Shown: positions 32,575 through 41,586, counted from the stretch's first letter. The stretch: 64,000 nt of DNA from Rubritalea marina DSM 17716 (GCF_000378105.1 NZ_KB899253.1:1-64000); one strand, 5' to 3'. Notes: a model not told the origin generated them from the letters alone. Numbers and translations: made by a program.

Positions 32575-33516
32575 ATGAAACTAAATCAAATCAAGTCAGT
32601 TGCGGGAGTGGCGGTCGTTGTAGCGCTGGTTGTGGGTGGCACCTCGTGCTTCACCACTGTCGAGGGTGGTCACAAGGGGGTCGCCATCACTTTTGGGAAC
32701 ATCTCGGATCAGGAGCTCGATGAAGGATTCCACTTCAAGGCACCCTGGACCAAAGTCATTTCTATTGATTGTAAGAACCAAGCTGAGAGTGAATCGTTCA
32801 GGCAAGTGACATTGAAGGCGCGTGATCAGCTCACCTCACGGGTGGACATCACGGTGAACTGGAGAGTGGATGGTAGTTTTGCGGCAGAAGCCTACCGGGA
32901 GACTGGTGGCCTCGAGGGACTGCGCGATAAGTACCTCATTCCAAAGACGCGTAGTCTCATTCGTGAAGAAGGAAAAAGCGTGGAGCGTTCTGAGGACTTC
33001 TTTAGCTCCGACGTTCAGATCGCCCTTCAAGATGGGATTTTGACCAAGCTTAAAGAAACATTATCCGACAAGGGGATCATTATTGAAGCGGTGTTGTTCC
33101 GTAATATCGAGCTGCCACCATCGATCGAGCGTGGCATCAATGCCAAGAAAGAGATGCAGCAAGAAGCGGAACGCGCCGAAGCGACATTGCTCAAGTTTGA
33201 AACCGACCAGAAGCAAAAGGTGGCTCAGGCAAAGGCTGAATTAGAGGCGGCAAAAACTGAACAAGAACGCCGAATGGTGCAAGCCGATGCGAAGGCATAC
33301 GAGATTGAGGCCGAGGCAAAGGCGAAGGCTCGTTCGATTGAGCTAGAAGGTGAGGCCCGCGCTAAAGCGATTGCACTAGAAGGTGCCGCACTCAGAGACA
33401 ACCCGGTACTAGTAGACCTGAGAAAAGCAGAGAAGTGGGATGGTAAATTGCCAACCACGATGTTCGGTGCAGGGCAGGATGTCATGATTGACCTGAGCAA
33501 AACTCCGAAACAATAG
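32575..33516 (+). CDS. Prohibitin-like SPFH/Band 7 membrane protein
   Basis: From the ATG at 32575 the protein has 313 residues. An N-terminal hydrophobic segment (about 8-25) ends at a Cys (GGTSCFTTVEGG); this is a poor lipobox, so a membrane anchor is more likely than a lipoprotein. The SPFH domain follows (VEGGHKGVAITFGNI, DEGFHFKAPWTKVISID, TSRVDITVNWRVD), then a Glu/Ala/Lys-rich coiled coil (about 200-275: EAERAEATLLKFETDQKQKVAQAK, KAYEIEAEAKAKARSIELEGEA). Such proteins form ring assemblies on membranes and often act with proteases. No partner protease gene is adjacent. Confidence 0.82.
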   Translation: MKLNQIKSVAGVAVVVALVVGGTSCFTTVEGGHKGVAITFGNISDQELDEGFHFKAPWTKVISIDCKNQAESESFRQVTLKARDQLTSRVDITVNWRVDGSFAAEAYRETGGLEGLRDKYLIPKTRSLIREEGKSVERSEDFFSSDVQIALQDGILTKLKETLSDKGIIIEAVLFRNIELPPSIERGINAKKEMQQEAERAEATLLKFETDQKQKVAQAKAELEAAKTEQERRMVQADAKAYEIEAEAKAKARSIELEGEARAKAIALEGAALRDNPVLVDLRKAEKWDGKLPTTMFGAGQDVMIDLSKTPKQ

Positions 33517-33526
33517 CAATAATCCG

Positions 33527-33566
33527 AACCGCCCAGTTTCGTCAATAGACGCTAGGCTGGGTGGTT
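33527..33566. terminator. Hairpin between convergent genes
   Basis: AACCGCCCAG (33527-33536) pairs with CTGGGTGGTT (33557-33566) with one G-T pair. It lies between the convergent ends of the prohibitin-like and AraC genes. There is no good T run on either side. Confidence 0.4.
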
Positions 33567-33592
33567 GGGACTCCTGAGTAGCCAGGATCACT

Positions 33593-34567
33593 CTAAAGAG
33601 TGTGAGATCCCAATGAATAGACCTTGGTTTTATCCGTGGATGGCAGTTCCCCGAACCGAGCTTTGTAACCCGCTGCAAATTGACCCATATGCCGGAATCC
33701 CCACTTTTTAGCGACCTCACTCACAGATTCACCTCCATCCGATCGCAAAGTTCTTCGCACTTCGTCATACTTCCTAGAAAGTAAGTATTGCTTGGGGCTC
33801 ATCTGTAAATAGTTCTTAAATAAATATTGCAGCGATCGCTCACTCACCGCTGCAGCATCGCACAGCTCAGCAATTTTTAATGAACGTCCTCCGTGAGCAG
33901 TCATGTAGTCTATTACATTTTTATAGCTTTGTGACTGTCGCATATTCAAAATAGGCTGATAAACCCTGCTTCCCGATAACCACTGAGAGATGAGTCGATC
34001 CATCAAATTGTTCAAACGAAACCAATACTCCTCACGCACAGCTGACTCATCCAAATGGTTGTAGTAAATATCTCCCAACAATATTTCAATTTCTCTCCGG
34101 AAATTCTCTAAGGCCTCGCTAGGAAGGTGCACCACTTCCATGCCTAGTAGAAGTGAAGAGGGGTAGCTAAACTCCATTGCCTCGGCCTTTTTTTCGAGCA
34201 TTTCTTGCGGAATATGGATCGCATAAATATGAAAGTCACTAGGAGAAAGTGATTCAAAATCCGAGTTGTAGGGAAAGCATAGCAGGTGATCATTTGCCAC
34301 ACTCTGGCCTCTCCACATAAAATTACCTTCTACTCTCTTTTGAATGATGAAAGTGCGACCTCCCTGTGGTGCGAGACCGTTTTGATGTAGTTTTCTATTG
34401 AGACTGCACTCTCCTAACTGGGTGCCATGCATTCCTATCTGCCGGATTTTCGCATGAAAATCACCTCGATCTAACTGAATGAATTCAGCCTGCCACTGCT
34501 TGGCTGTTTCAGTATAGAGATCAGAGTCATAAAATTCGATGTCTGTTTTGAAGTCTATGTGTCTCAT
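33593..34567 (-). CDS. AraC-family regulator divergent from a sulfatase gene
   Basis: This 324-residue protein has an N-terminal sensing domain (about 1-210) with no recognisable ligand signature. The C-terminal double helix-turn-helix (about 220-320) has SLKIAELCDAAAVSERSLQYLFKNYLQMSPKQYLLSRKYDEVRRTL and VSEVAKKWGFRHMGQFAAGYKARFGELPS. It is transcribed away from the sulfatase gene across a 134-bp gap and is probably its activator; a palindrome in that gap may be the operator. Confidence 0.88.
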   Translation of the reverse strand: MRHIDFKTDIEFYDSDLYTETAKQWQAEFIQLDRGDFHAKIRQIGMHGTQLGECSLNRKLHQNGLAPQGGRTFIIQKRVEGNFMWRGQSVANDHLLCFPYNSDFESLSPSDFHIYAIHIPQEMLEKKAEAMEFSYPSSLLLGMEVVHLPSEALENFRREIEILLGDIYYNHLDESAVREEYWFRLNNLMDRLISQWLSGSRVYQPILNMRQSQSYKNVIDYMTAHGGRSLKIAELCDAAAVSERSLQYLFKNYLQMSPKQYLLSRKYDEVRRTLRSDGGESVSEVAKKWGFRHMGQFAAGYKARFGELPSTDKTKVYSLGSHTL

Positions 34568-34611
34568 GAAAATGCTCTTTTTTTGCGGTTTTTAGATGTT
34601 CGGAATGCCGA

Positions 34612-34622
34612 TTTCCCGGAAA
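34612..34622. promoter_or_regulatory. Palindrome in the AraC/sulfatase promoter gap
   Basis: TTTCC-C-GGAAA is a perfect palindrome about 45 bases from the AraC start codon and 80 from the sulfatase start. As the only clear palindrome between the divergent genes it is a candidate operator. Confidence 0.25.
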
Positions 34623-34701
34623 ATGCTTGAGGTAGGTTTATATGGGTAGATTGTTGTGGGTAATTTTTAGCAAACTACACAAACTAATCCATCCATAATC
34701 T

Positions 34702-36354
34702 ATGAAAAACAAACTAGTTATTTCTCTGCTAGCGGGGACTATCTTCTCTCAGGTAGCCATTGCAGATGAAATTATTCATGATGCCGAATACTACATTTTA
34801 AAATCTCAACACGAAGCACAGTGGAAAGAAGACGACCAAAGCGTGGATGCTAAGCTCACAGAATATAGGAACAACAACAAAGGGAAGTCACCGAACATTC
34901 TTTATGTCTTAGTCGACGATCTCTCTTTTGGGGAAATGGGCATCCCAGAAATGAACTACGTGAGAGGTTCCCAAACTCCTCGTATCAACCAATTCGCTGA
35001 TGAAAGCATCTCATTCATGCGCATGTACACTGAGCCATCTTGCACGCCTTCACGTGTAGCGATGATGACAGGTCGTCATCCAGTACGTAATGGCCTAGGT
35101 GAAGTAAAGGCCACTGTGGCAGGAGAGGCTTTAGCAGCTAGTGAAGTGACCATTGCTGAAGTTCTTTCAGATGCTGGTTACAATACTGTTCACATAGGTA
35201 AATGGCACATGGGGGACATTGCCGAAGGCTATCCTCATAACCAAGGGTTTGACTATGCGTCCTTCCCTATTCATCAGCAGGTTTTGTTAGGTTTCATGAC
35301 CCCTGAGTCAGATCAAGCTCATGTGATGCAAGGTTGGGTAGAAGGCTCTGACAACAATCCCTTTGCTTTAGATAAAACCTTCAAACCAAATGGTCTTGTG
35401 TACGGCCTCGAGGCGACAAAAGGAGAGCTGGCCAGGGAAGTTGATTTTAAAGCTGGAGAACAGTGGACTCAAAAGCACTACGATGCCATGAACGATAAAT
35501 ACCAGAGGGAGACTCTTGAGCAACTCAGGGAACTATCAAAAAAGGAGGAACCATTTTTCTTACAATACTGGCCGCTCATCCCGCTTGAGTTCGATCGGTC
35601 AGCATTTGATAAATTCGATATGCAAAATGGAGGGACTGGCGTAGAAAGCCTTCACAAGTTAGATAAATGGTTTGGTCAGATTCTGGATGAAGTGGATAAG
35701 CTAGGGATTACTGAGGACACACTCATTGTTCTTATGGCGGACAACGGTCGCTTCCGTCAATTTGACAGAGTGTTAGGGTTTAGTGGAGGAATTTATCGAG
35801 GTGGAAAGGTCGACACTCAAGAAGGGGCAGTCCGAGTAAATGCTTTTGCCCGCTGGCCTGGGATGATCAAGGCTGACCAACTCGCAGGAGATATGATTCA
35901 TATCTCAGATCTCTATACAACCTTCGCTCACATCGGGAACGCTAAGCAGTACATACCTAGAGACCGAGTCATCGATGGGCTCGACCAAACGGCACTATTT
36001 CTAGAAGGTGAAGGTAAAGGTCGACGAGACTACGCATTCATCTATAGTGGTAACACACTTAGAAGCATCGTAAAACAGAAATACAAACTAGAGCTTCCAG
36101 AGCCTGGGCAGCCTGGTGTAGCAGCTAAGATATATGACCTGCAGCGAGACCCTAGGGAAGAATCCCCAATGCTTGAGGTGGCTCTTTGGGCTAGCGCGAG
36201 TTACCAAGACATCATTGCGCGTCACATTGGCCAGATGCAAAAGTACCCCAATGCAAAAGTTGGCTCAGGTCGACCTTATAGTGGAATCGAAAATCTGCGA
36301 CCTGAAAGCAAGAAAATGGTCGACTTCTTTATGGGCTGGAAGAACCAGAATTAA
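34702..36354 (+). CDS. Secreted type I sulfatase
   Basis: The protein has 550 residues. A signal peptide (MKNKLVISLLAGTIFSQVAIAD) is followed, after an unusual 40-residue charged insert, by SPNILYVLVDDLSFGEMG with the paired Asp metal ligands. Then come the formylglycine motif Cys114-Thr-Pro-Ser-Arg (SCTPSRVAMMTGRHP), TVHIGKWHMG and LIVLMADNGR. The Cys is converted to formylglycine by a maturase not seen here. It hydrolyses sulfate esters, probably from algal polysaccharides, in the periplasm or outside. A strong terminator follows, so it is monocistronic. Confidence 0.9.
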   Translation: MKNKLVISLLAGTIFSQVAIADEIIHDAEYYILKSQHEAQWKEDDQSVDAKLTEYRNNNKGKSPNILYVLVDDLSFGEMGIPEMNYVRGSQTPRINQFADESISFMRMYTEPSCTPSRVAMMTGRHPVRNGLGEVKATVAGEALAASEVTIAEVLSDAGYNTVHIGKWHMGDIAEGYPHNQGFDYASFPIHQQVLLGFMTPESDQAHVMQGWVEGSDNNPFALDKTFKPNGLVYGLEATKGELAREVDFKAGEQWTQKHYDAMNDKYQRETLEQLRELSKKEEPFFLQYWPLIPLEFDRSAFDKFDMQNGGTGVESLHKLDKWFGQILDEVDKLGITEDTLIVLMADNGRFRQFDRVLGFSGGIYRGGKVDTQEGAVRVNAFARWPGMIKADQLAGDMIHISDLYTTFAHIGNAKQYIPRDRVIDGLDQTALFLEGEGKGRRDYAFIYSGNTLRSIVKQKYKLELPEPGQPGVAAKIYDLQRDPREESPMLEVALWASASYQDIIARHIGQMQKYPNAKVGSGRPYSGIENLRPESKKMVDFFMGWKNQN

Positions 36355-36375
36355 TACATTTCACCTAGCAACAAG

Positions 36376-36411
36376 TAAGCCTCAGAAGTGATTCTGAGGC
36401 TTACTGTTTTT
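36376..36411 (+). terminator. Rho-independent terminator of the sulfatase gene
   Basis: TAAGCCTCAGAA (36376-36387) pairs perfectly with TTCTGAGGCTTA (36392-36403) around a GTGA loop, followed by CTGTTTTT. It begins 21 bases after the stop codon. Confidence 0.9.
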
Positions 36412-36487
36412 GGGGTATGCCTCGTATCTATGGCTCAAATGGGGAGAGGCTTCGGAATAAAGCTGGGAGTGGGTACTCAGACTTAGC

Positions 36488-37201
36488 ATGAAGCTTTTAA
36501 CGACGACTGCCGCCTTCCTCCTCACTTCCGCCGCGACCCTTCTAGCAGAAGGATTGCAGGAACAATTAGATACAAGAAAATCAGCCTTTGAGTCGAAGGC
36601 TCCGAAAGAAACAATCACCGAGTACGACAAGGGAATTCAAGCGGTGCAGGACTCGGGGGTGTTGGAGGGAGCTCTCAATGTCGGGGACTCTGCCCCAGAC
36701 TTCACTTTGAGCAATGCCATTGGAGAAAAAGTCACGCTTTCTACTCTACTGAAAGACGGACCGGTGGTGCTCACTTGGTACCGTGGTTCCTGGTGCCCGT
36801 ACTGCAACATTGCACTGCGATCCTATCAGGAAAACCTACCAAAATTCAAAGCATTGGGAGCGCAATTTGTGGCTCTCTCCCCAGAGCTTCCCGACAAGTC
36901 GTTGCCGACCAGCCAGAAGCATGCACTCGAGTTTGAGGTCCTCACGGATCTGAATAACCAAGTCGCCAAGCAATTCAATATCGTCTTTGAAATGACCCCA
37001 TGGTTGGCCAAGGCCATGGACAATTTCGCTGGGCTCGACGGCTACAATGGCAAGGGATACGACACTCAGACCTTGCCACTCTCCGCCACTTACATCATCA
37101 CCCCAGATCGCAAAATCGCCTACGCGTTCCTCGATGCCGAGTACCGCAACCGAGCCACTCCAGAACAAATCCTCAAGGAACTAGCAAAGCTAAATGATTA
37201 A
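36488..37201 (+). CDS. Secreted peroxiredoxin-like AhpC/TSA protein
   Basis: The 237-residue protein has a signal peptide (MKLLTTTAAFLLTSAATLLAEG), a helical stretch, and then a thioredoxin-fold peroxiredoxin-like domain from about residue 65: GDSAPDFTLSNAIGEKVTLS, VVLTWYRGSWCPYCNIALRSYQ with the reactive Cys pair, and SATYIITPDRKIAYAFLDAEYRNRATP. Proteins of this subgroup are annotated as AhpC/TSA family and presumably reduce peroxides or thiols outside the cytoplasm. Reductant and substrate are unknown. Confidence 0.85.
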   Translation: MKLLTTTAAFLLTSAATLLAEGLQEQLDTRKSAFESKAPKETITEYDKGIQAVQDSGVLEGALNVGDSAPDFTLSNAIGEKVTLSTLLKDGPVVLTWYRGSWCPYCNIALRSYQENLPKFKALGAQFVALSPELPDKSLPTSQKHALEFEVLTDLNNQVAKQFNIVFEMTPWLAKAMDNFAGLDGYNGKGYDTQTLPLSATYIITPDRKIAYAFLDAEYRNRATPEQILKELAKLND

Positions 37202-37277
37202 AGTAGACGGACGACTGGTAGTAGTTTTTAGGTCGTGCGTGTGCCGTTCAAACCTAGCAGGGATGGCCATTTTCTAA

Positions 37278-37670
37278 CTACTTGGTTAGTCGATGGTGCT
37301 GGACGATAGAGAGCTGGGCTTGTCCCATCCTCTGTGCTGCCAGTTTCGCTTTTTCTGCGAGCTCTCCCACGAATAGGCGATCGAGTGTCTCGCCCCACAG
37401 CTTGAGCCAGCGGTCAAAGTGTTCCATGCTCATGGAATGCTTTAGTTGTTGATCCACCTGGATATGCTTCTGCACTGGATTTCCTTTGAAATTAGTTCCT
37501 CGTAGTAAATGCCCTTCCCAGAAGTCGCTTAGCTTCGACAAGTGATCGGGCCAATCGTCAGTGGGAATATGGTGATTGAAAATAGGGCCTAATAGATCGT
37601 CCTTTCTCACCTTGGCATAAAATTGATCCACCAAGCGGACAATATCTTCTCTAGATTCAATCGTTTTCAT
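37278..37670 (-). CDS. Group III truncated haemoglobin
   Basis: This 130-residue globin has the short-chain pattern of group III truncated haemoglobins: DIVRLVDQFYAKVRKDDLLGPIFN, SKLSDFWEGHLLRGTNFKGNPVQKHIQV, HFDRWLKLWGETLDRLFVGELAEKAK. Heme is held by the conserved His in the HIQVDQQLKHSM region. These proteins bind oxygen, nitric oxide or sulfide in the cytoplasm; which one matters here is unknown. Confidence 0.85.
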   Translation of the reverse strand: MKTIESREDIVRLVDQFYAKVRKDDLLGPIFNHHIPTDDWPDHLSKLSDFWEGHLLRGTNFKGNPVQKHIQVDQQLKHSMSMEHFDRWLKLWGETLDRLFVGELAEKAKLAAQRMGQAQLSIVQHHRLTK

Positions 37671-37988
37671 TACTGAATAAGTATGTCAGTTGTCGAAGTG
37701 AGGTCAACGTGCTAGAGAAGTTAGCTCAGTGGTAGCCGCTATATGGAGCTATACCTGACGATGAACAGTACCGAGCTTAAGCACCCTAGGTTTTAACGGG
37801 GTGGTACTTCTACGATTAGCGCAGGAACCCTAGGTTTATTTAGCAGTAGAGATGTCCGCTGCTATTCATTATGAGCGTTTGACTGAAGTTGAGGTAGTGG
37901 GAACTAGTGGTTTTCGAAACTTGCTTTTGGTGAGATTGTCGGTATTTTTCAAAGCGAACAACTGTGCCTGAAATTGGCTCATTTTATT
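37671..37988. other. Intergenic region with two CCCTAGGTTT motifs
   Basis: CCCTAGGTTTT at 37784 and AACCCTAGGTTTA at 37826 are 42 bases apart. The same motif appears in several other gene-free stretches of the window. Nothing else was recognised here. Confidence 0.5.
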
Positions 37989-38162
37989 ATGGATCTCACA
38001 ACTATTCTCACCGCAGCTGTCATTGTGCTGGCGGTTTTATTTCTTGCATGGCGTGGCTATATTGCGCTCAAGCGATATTCGTGTTGTGGTTCGTGTGGTT
38101 GCGATCTGATGACGAAGAAGGAACGCAAAGCGTACGAGGCGCGCAAGAACGCTGGGAACTGA
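37989..38162 (+). CDS. Small Cys-rich membrane protein (FeoB-associated-like)
   Basis: From the ATG at 37989 it has 57 residues: one membrane helix (LTTILTAAVIVLAVLFLAWRGYIALK), a Cys cluster (YSCCGSCGCDL) and a basic tail (KKERKAYEARKNAG). This layout resembles short FeoB-associated Cys-rich membrane proteins, but no feo gene is nearby. An earlier in-frame ATG at 37974 would add five residues. Confidence 0.55.
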   Translation: MDLTTILTAAVIVLAVLFLAWRGYIALKRYSCCGSCGCDLMTKKERKAYEARKNAGN

Positions 38163-38245
38163 TTCCTTGCGTAAGCAGCATGGCCACGTGATTCCCCGTA
38201 AGGGACGACGAAAGGCTGGGCAACGCGACCGAATATTTGAACACC

Positions 38246-38521
38246 ATGAATGCACTCGAAATTGCAAAATCTGTTTTAGAAGCCAAAGGTGGTTTTCTAC
38301 ACGTGAATGAAATCGCGAAGCATGCCCATGAAATGGAGCTATGTTCCGATGATGAGCTTAAGGACCTACCGAAGTTGTTGTCCTCCGCCTTATCTAAGGA
38401 GGTGAAGACAAAGAAACCCTTTTTCAGCAGAATCAAGGACGGTAAAGGGGGATTCGAGCAAGGTGTGTACCGGCTGAAGAAAAGTCAACGCTTCCCCAAA
38501 CATCGCTGGGGCGAGTCCTAG
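38246..38521 (+). CDS. HARE-HTH-like winged-helix protein
   Basis: The 91-residue protein starting MNALEIAKSVLEAKGGFLHVNEIAKHAHEMELCSDDELKDLPKLLSSALSKEVKTK has the pattern of the HARE-HTH winged-helix domain known from the RNA polymerase delta subunit and some restriction endonucleases. It continues with a strand and GGFEQGVYRLKK. The domain makes up the whole protein. It could be a small transcription-associated factor. There is no operon partner. Confidence 0.6.
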   Translation: MNALEIAKSVLEAKGGFLHVNEIAKHAHEMELCSDDELKDLPKLLSSALSKEVKTKKPFFSRIKDGKGGFEQGVYRLKKSQRFPKHRWGES

Positions 38522-38560
38522 TACAGACCGTAAGGGGCTTCGTAGAGTGAGAGGATAAGT

Positions 38561-39565
38561 TCAGCCGTCGGATTGATGGTTTTGTATGAAATTCTTTGGA
38601 GATTCTCCGGTCCACTTTTTGAAGGCATGGTTGAAGTTGCTGGTGTCGTTGTAGCCTAAATGAGCTGCAATTTCGTTCACGTACATTTTCCCTTCTAGCA
38701 ACAAGCGCTTAGCTTCCTCAAACCTAACGCGTGAGGTGAGCTCGCGGTAGACGACTTGGTTTTCCTTGAGGGTGTTCTGCAGGGTGCGGATGCTGACTCC
38801 GGCCAATTCTGCGGTTTCTTCAATGCTAGGAAGAAATCCGCCTAGGCCTGCCCGCACGGTTTGCTCGATCGAGCCAATAGGGTCATCCGACGGCGCTGAT
38901 TCTGAGAGTTTTGATTGTACTGAGGGGGAAGTGGACTCAGTGGCAGCATCGATACGGACACTGAGTAAGTTGCTTGGAATGTCAAAGGACACATGCTGGA
39001 CATCGCGGGTGGCAATAGCGCCAGAGATCGCGGTAAAACCAGACAAGTCGCCGGCTTCAGCATCGATCGCTAGATGGCTCGGACACCACTTGTGTCCAGC
39101 CGCCAGACGCACGGCGTCAATCAGCACCAGTAAGGCAAAGCCATCCAGTGAGGCTCGGGCTGGGCAGTCGTCATGCTGGAGATTGAGACTCACGGATTCT
39201 GAGCTAGTTCCTTCGCCGATCCATGCGCGCGCTGCGGAGTTTGTCATGGGGACTGCCTTCACCAACCGTTCTAAGAGCTCTTCTAAGGAACCTGCATTGG
39301 CCAAATGCTGGCCAAAGTCTCCGAGGTCCATCACCGAGGTTTTTTCGCCAACCTTGAGTCCGAGTTGCTCCATTCCCTCGACTCCTTCTACCGCTGCCAC
39401 AAAGCGACAAGCATATTCAAAGGGCAATAAGCCTTCGTGGTTGGTGAGGGTTTCTAGGTTCACGTGTAGAGCTTTCATGATGCGTTCCACGTCAGCCCCA
39501 CCTTGGTGAAGGTAAGAGGGGAATGGGCTAAATGCCGCATTACGGGCCAATGGAATTCGTTTCAT
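38561..39565 (-). CDS. AraC-family regulator with arabinose-binding-like sensor domain
   Basis: The 334-residue protein has an N-terminal domain (about 1-210) of the type found in OruR/ArgR-like AraC regulators (GADVERIMKALHVNLETLTNHEGLLPFEYACRFVAAVEGVEGMEQLGLKVGEKTSVMDLGDFGQ). The C-terminal double helix-turn-helix (about 235-330) has EETAELAGVSIRTLQNTLKENQVVYRELTSRVRFEEAKRLL and VNEIAAHLGYNDTSNFNHAFKKWTGESPKNF. The target is unknown; the small secreted peptide gene on the other side of its promoter is a candidate. Confidence 0.88.
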   Translation of the reverse strand: MKRIPLARNAAFSPFPSYLHQGGADVERIMKALHVNLETLTNHEGLLPFEYACRFVAAVEGVEGMEQLGLKVGEKTSVMDLGDFGQHLANAGSLEELLERLVKAVPMTNSAARAWIGEGTSSESVSLNLQHDDCPARASLDGFALLVLIDAVRLAAGHKWCPSHLAIDAEAGDLSGFTAISGAIATRDVQHVSFDIPSNLLSVRIDAATESTSPSVQSKLSESAPSDDPIGSIEQTVRAGLGGFLPSIEETAELAGVSIRTLQNTLKENQVVYRELTSRVRFEEAKRLLLEGKMYVNEIAAHLGYNDTSNFNHAFKKWTGESPKNFIQNHQSDG

Positions 39566-39714
39566 GCTAACAGAGGGATTGTGCAGCTACTTGCATGTAA
39601 TCACAAGGTTATACCTTTGAGCTCATTCGGCATTTTTGGTTTAGTGTAAGTAGATCAAACAAAAGCCATAACGGCTTCAAGGTCACAACTAAATCTAACT
39701 AGAATATTACTCAA

Positions 39715-39909
39715 ATGAAAACATGCACATTACTCACACTCGGACTTCTTGTTTCTCTCTCACCACTTTCATTCTCTTCGTCACCAAGCGAACGTAGCGA
39801 CGACCGACAAGGTAACCGCAACGAACGTCAAGATGATCGTCAAGGGAACCGCGGTGACCGCCAAGAAAATCGCGGAGACAATCGCCAAGAGAGACAAGAC
39901 CGCCGCTAG
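39715..39909 (+). CDS. Small secreted Arg/Asp/Gln-rich repeat peptide
   Basis: The 64-residue protein has a signal peptide (MKTCTLLTLGLLVSLSPLSFSSS) and a mature part of about 40 residues built from imperfect DDRQGNR/ERQ/GDRQENR repeats. It is extremely hydrophilic, with alternating charge and no hydrophobic core, so it is probably disordered. The gene has a strong terminator right after it, which supports it being real. It lies divergently beside an AraC regulator. Function unknown. Confidence 0.7.
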   Translation: MKTCTLLTLGLLVSLSPLSFSSSPSERSDDRQGNRNERQDDRQGNRGDRQENRGDNRQERQDRR

Positions 39910-39933
39910 ATAGCGTAAACTCTGCTCAACACA

Positions 39934-39967
39934 CCCCGCTCAGGATCAGCTCCTGAGCGGGGTTTTT
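39934..39967 (+). terminator. Rho-independent terminator of the repeat-peptide gene
   Basis: CCCCGCTCAGGA (39934-39945) pairs perfectly with TCCTGAGCGGGG (39951-39962) around a 5-nt loop, followed by TTTTT. Confidence 0.92.
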
Positions 39968-40199
39968 GTGTCTATTTGGCAACGGCTCAAGAGTGCTCAG
40001 AGGGGGTAGGTCTGCAATCAGAGTCTAGAAGAAATCTGTTAGATTGGTTCGAACGCTGATCATCATCTGATGCATTGGATGAGTCGCTACGCTATCATGG
40101 TGTGGTGGTGGCTTTCGAAATTTTAATCTTCCCATTTAAAAGTCAATGATTCGCAGTAAATAGCTTGAGTGAGAGTGAGGGTTTTTGTTAGGTAATGGT

Positions 40200-41114
40200 A
40201 TGAAACGATTGACCTCTTCCATGCTCCTGGCTTTTGTTTGTGCGCTTCTAGCTCCTGCGGCGCTGGCACAGACTCAGCGCGAAATGAACGAGGAAGCAGC
40301 AAAGTATTTCCAGGATGCAGATAAAAAACTCAATGCCGCCTACAGCGCGGTGATTGCGTCTTTTGGTGAGGATGAGGGGCAAAAGGAAGCTTTACGTGAG
40401 GCTCAGCGTGCGTGGTTGAAGTTCACAGAGCTGCACCTCAAAGCCGTATTTTATGTGCCCGAGGGTGAGGATGCTCGCACGTATTTTGGATCGATACACG
40501 CGATGAATTACGCCTTCGAGAAGGGGGATTTGTATCAGCAACGTGCGGTGCTCTTGAACAAAATGATTGGGCTGAACGAGGAAGACGGGAGCTTGAATAT
40601 CGTACCAGGACAGAGCATCGGGGCGCTGAAAAGTGGCAGCACCATCGATGATTTTATGATGTTCTATGGCGTGGAAAACATCAAAGAAGTGGAGGTGCCG
40701 ATGGGTGAAGGGGAGACGGTCAAAGGCTACGCATTATTTCCCAACGATCCTGAGCGAGAAGTGACGATCATTTTTAGTGAGGATCAAAAAGAGCTAAAGG
40801 TTCTGATAACAAGCGAGACGTCCAGATGGACAATTCTCGATGATATAAAGATTGGCACCACTTTAGTGGATTTAGAGAAATTGAATCATTCAGAATTTAA
40901 GCTGTACGGCTTTGAATGGGACTTTGGAGGAGTCGTTAATTCCTATGGAGATGGGAAATTAGAAAAATACAGAAGCAATCTTACGGTCATTTTTGACCCA
41001 ACAGTCTTCGACGAAAAAACGCAGAAGGTTCTAGGGGATAACGAGTACAAATCCTCGAACCAGAGCATGATCCATGCTAAGCCTGTGATTCGAGAAATCT
41101 GGGTGAGTATGTGA
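40200..41114 (+). CDS. Secreted protein with LprI-like (DUF1311) domain
   Basis: From the ATG at 40200 the protein has 304 residues: a signal peptide (MKRLTSSMLLAFVCALLAPAALAQ) and an LprI-type domain (about 25-120). That domain reads EEAAKYFQDADKKLNAAYSAVIASFGEDEGQKEALREAQRAWLKFTELHLKAVF, the DxxLNxxY...LRxAQRAWxxF pattern of lysozyme-inhibitor-like proteins. The other 180 residues are beta-rich and unrecognised. It may protect against lysozyme or have an unrelated periplasmic role. Confidence 0.72.
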   Translation: MKRLTSSMLLAFVCALLAPAALAQTQREMNEEAAKYFQDADKKLNAAYSAVIASFGEDEGQKEALREAQRAWLKFTELHLKAVFYVPEGEDARTYFGSIHAMNYAFEKGDLYQQRAVLLNKMIGLNEEDGSLNIVPGQSIGALKSGSTIDDFMMFYGVENIKEVEVPMGEGETVKGYALFPNDPEREVTIIFSEDQKELKVLITSETSRWTILDDIKIGTTLVDLEKLNHSEFKLYGFEWDFGGVVNSYGDGKLEKYRSNLTVIFDPTVFDEKTQKVLGDNEYKSSNQSMIHAKPVIREIWVSM

Positions 41115-41178
41115 CGCATTGAAGCCCATCACCCCAGAATTCTCTCAGACTGCAGAGTGTCAACGGCTTTGGAGAATG

Positions 41179-41586
41179 TTATCGCTCGCCAGCGTCTTGG
41201 CTATTGCGGATGGTGATTTGTTCGTTGAGTGTGAAGAAATCGTAGATGTAGCCCATGCCCATGAGTCCGCCGGTGAGCAACCAGATAAGGCCCGTGCCGA
41301 TCTTGCCCATGTAGAAACGATGGATGCCAAAGATCCCCAGGAAAGTCTGAAGGATCCAAGCGATGTTGTAATCGATATTGCCAGATTGGTAGCGGAAGTC
41401 GCATTCCTTATCCATGGAGGGGATGAGGAAGAGATCGATGAGCCAACCAATGCCACAGAGCCCGGCGGTGAAGAACCAAATCACTCCAGTAATCGGGCGA
41501 CCATAGTAAAAACGATGGGCTCCAGTGAACCCGAAAATCCAGAGTGTGTAGCCAATGGCTTTGGAGTGTGTGTCTGAGCTTGTCAT
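41179..41586 (-). CDS. TM2-domain membrane protein
   Basis: The 135-residue protein carries two TM2 units. The first (about 8-52) reads KAIGYTLWIFGFTGAHRFYYGRPITGVIWFFTAGLCGIGWLIDLF; the second (about 70-120) reads NIAWILQTFLGIFGIHRFYMGKIGTGLIWLLTGGLMGMGYIYDFF. Each has the G.HRFY.G signature and two membrane helices. Function of the family is unknown. Confidence 0.85.
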   Translation of the reverse strand: MTSSDTHSKAIGYTLWIFGFTGAHRFYYGRPITGVIWFFTAGLCGIGWLIDLFLIPSMDKECDFRYQSGNIDYNIAWILQTFLGIFGIHRFYMGKIGTGLIWLLTGGLMGMGYIYDFFTLNEQITIRNSQDAGER

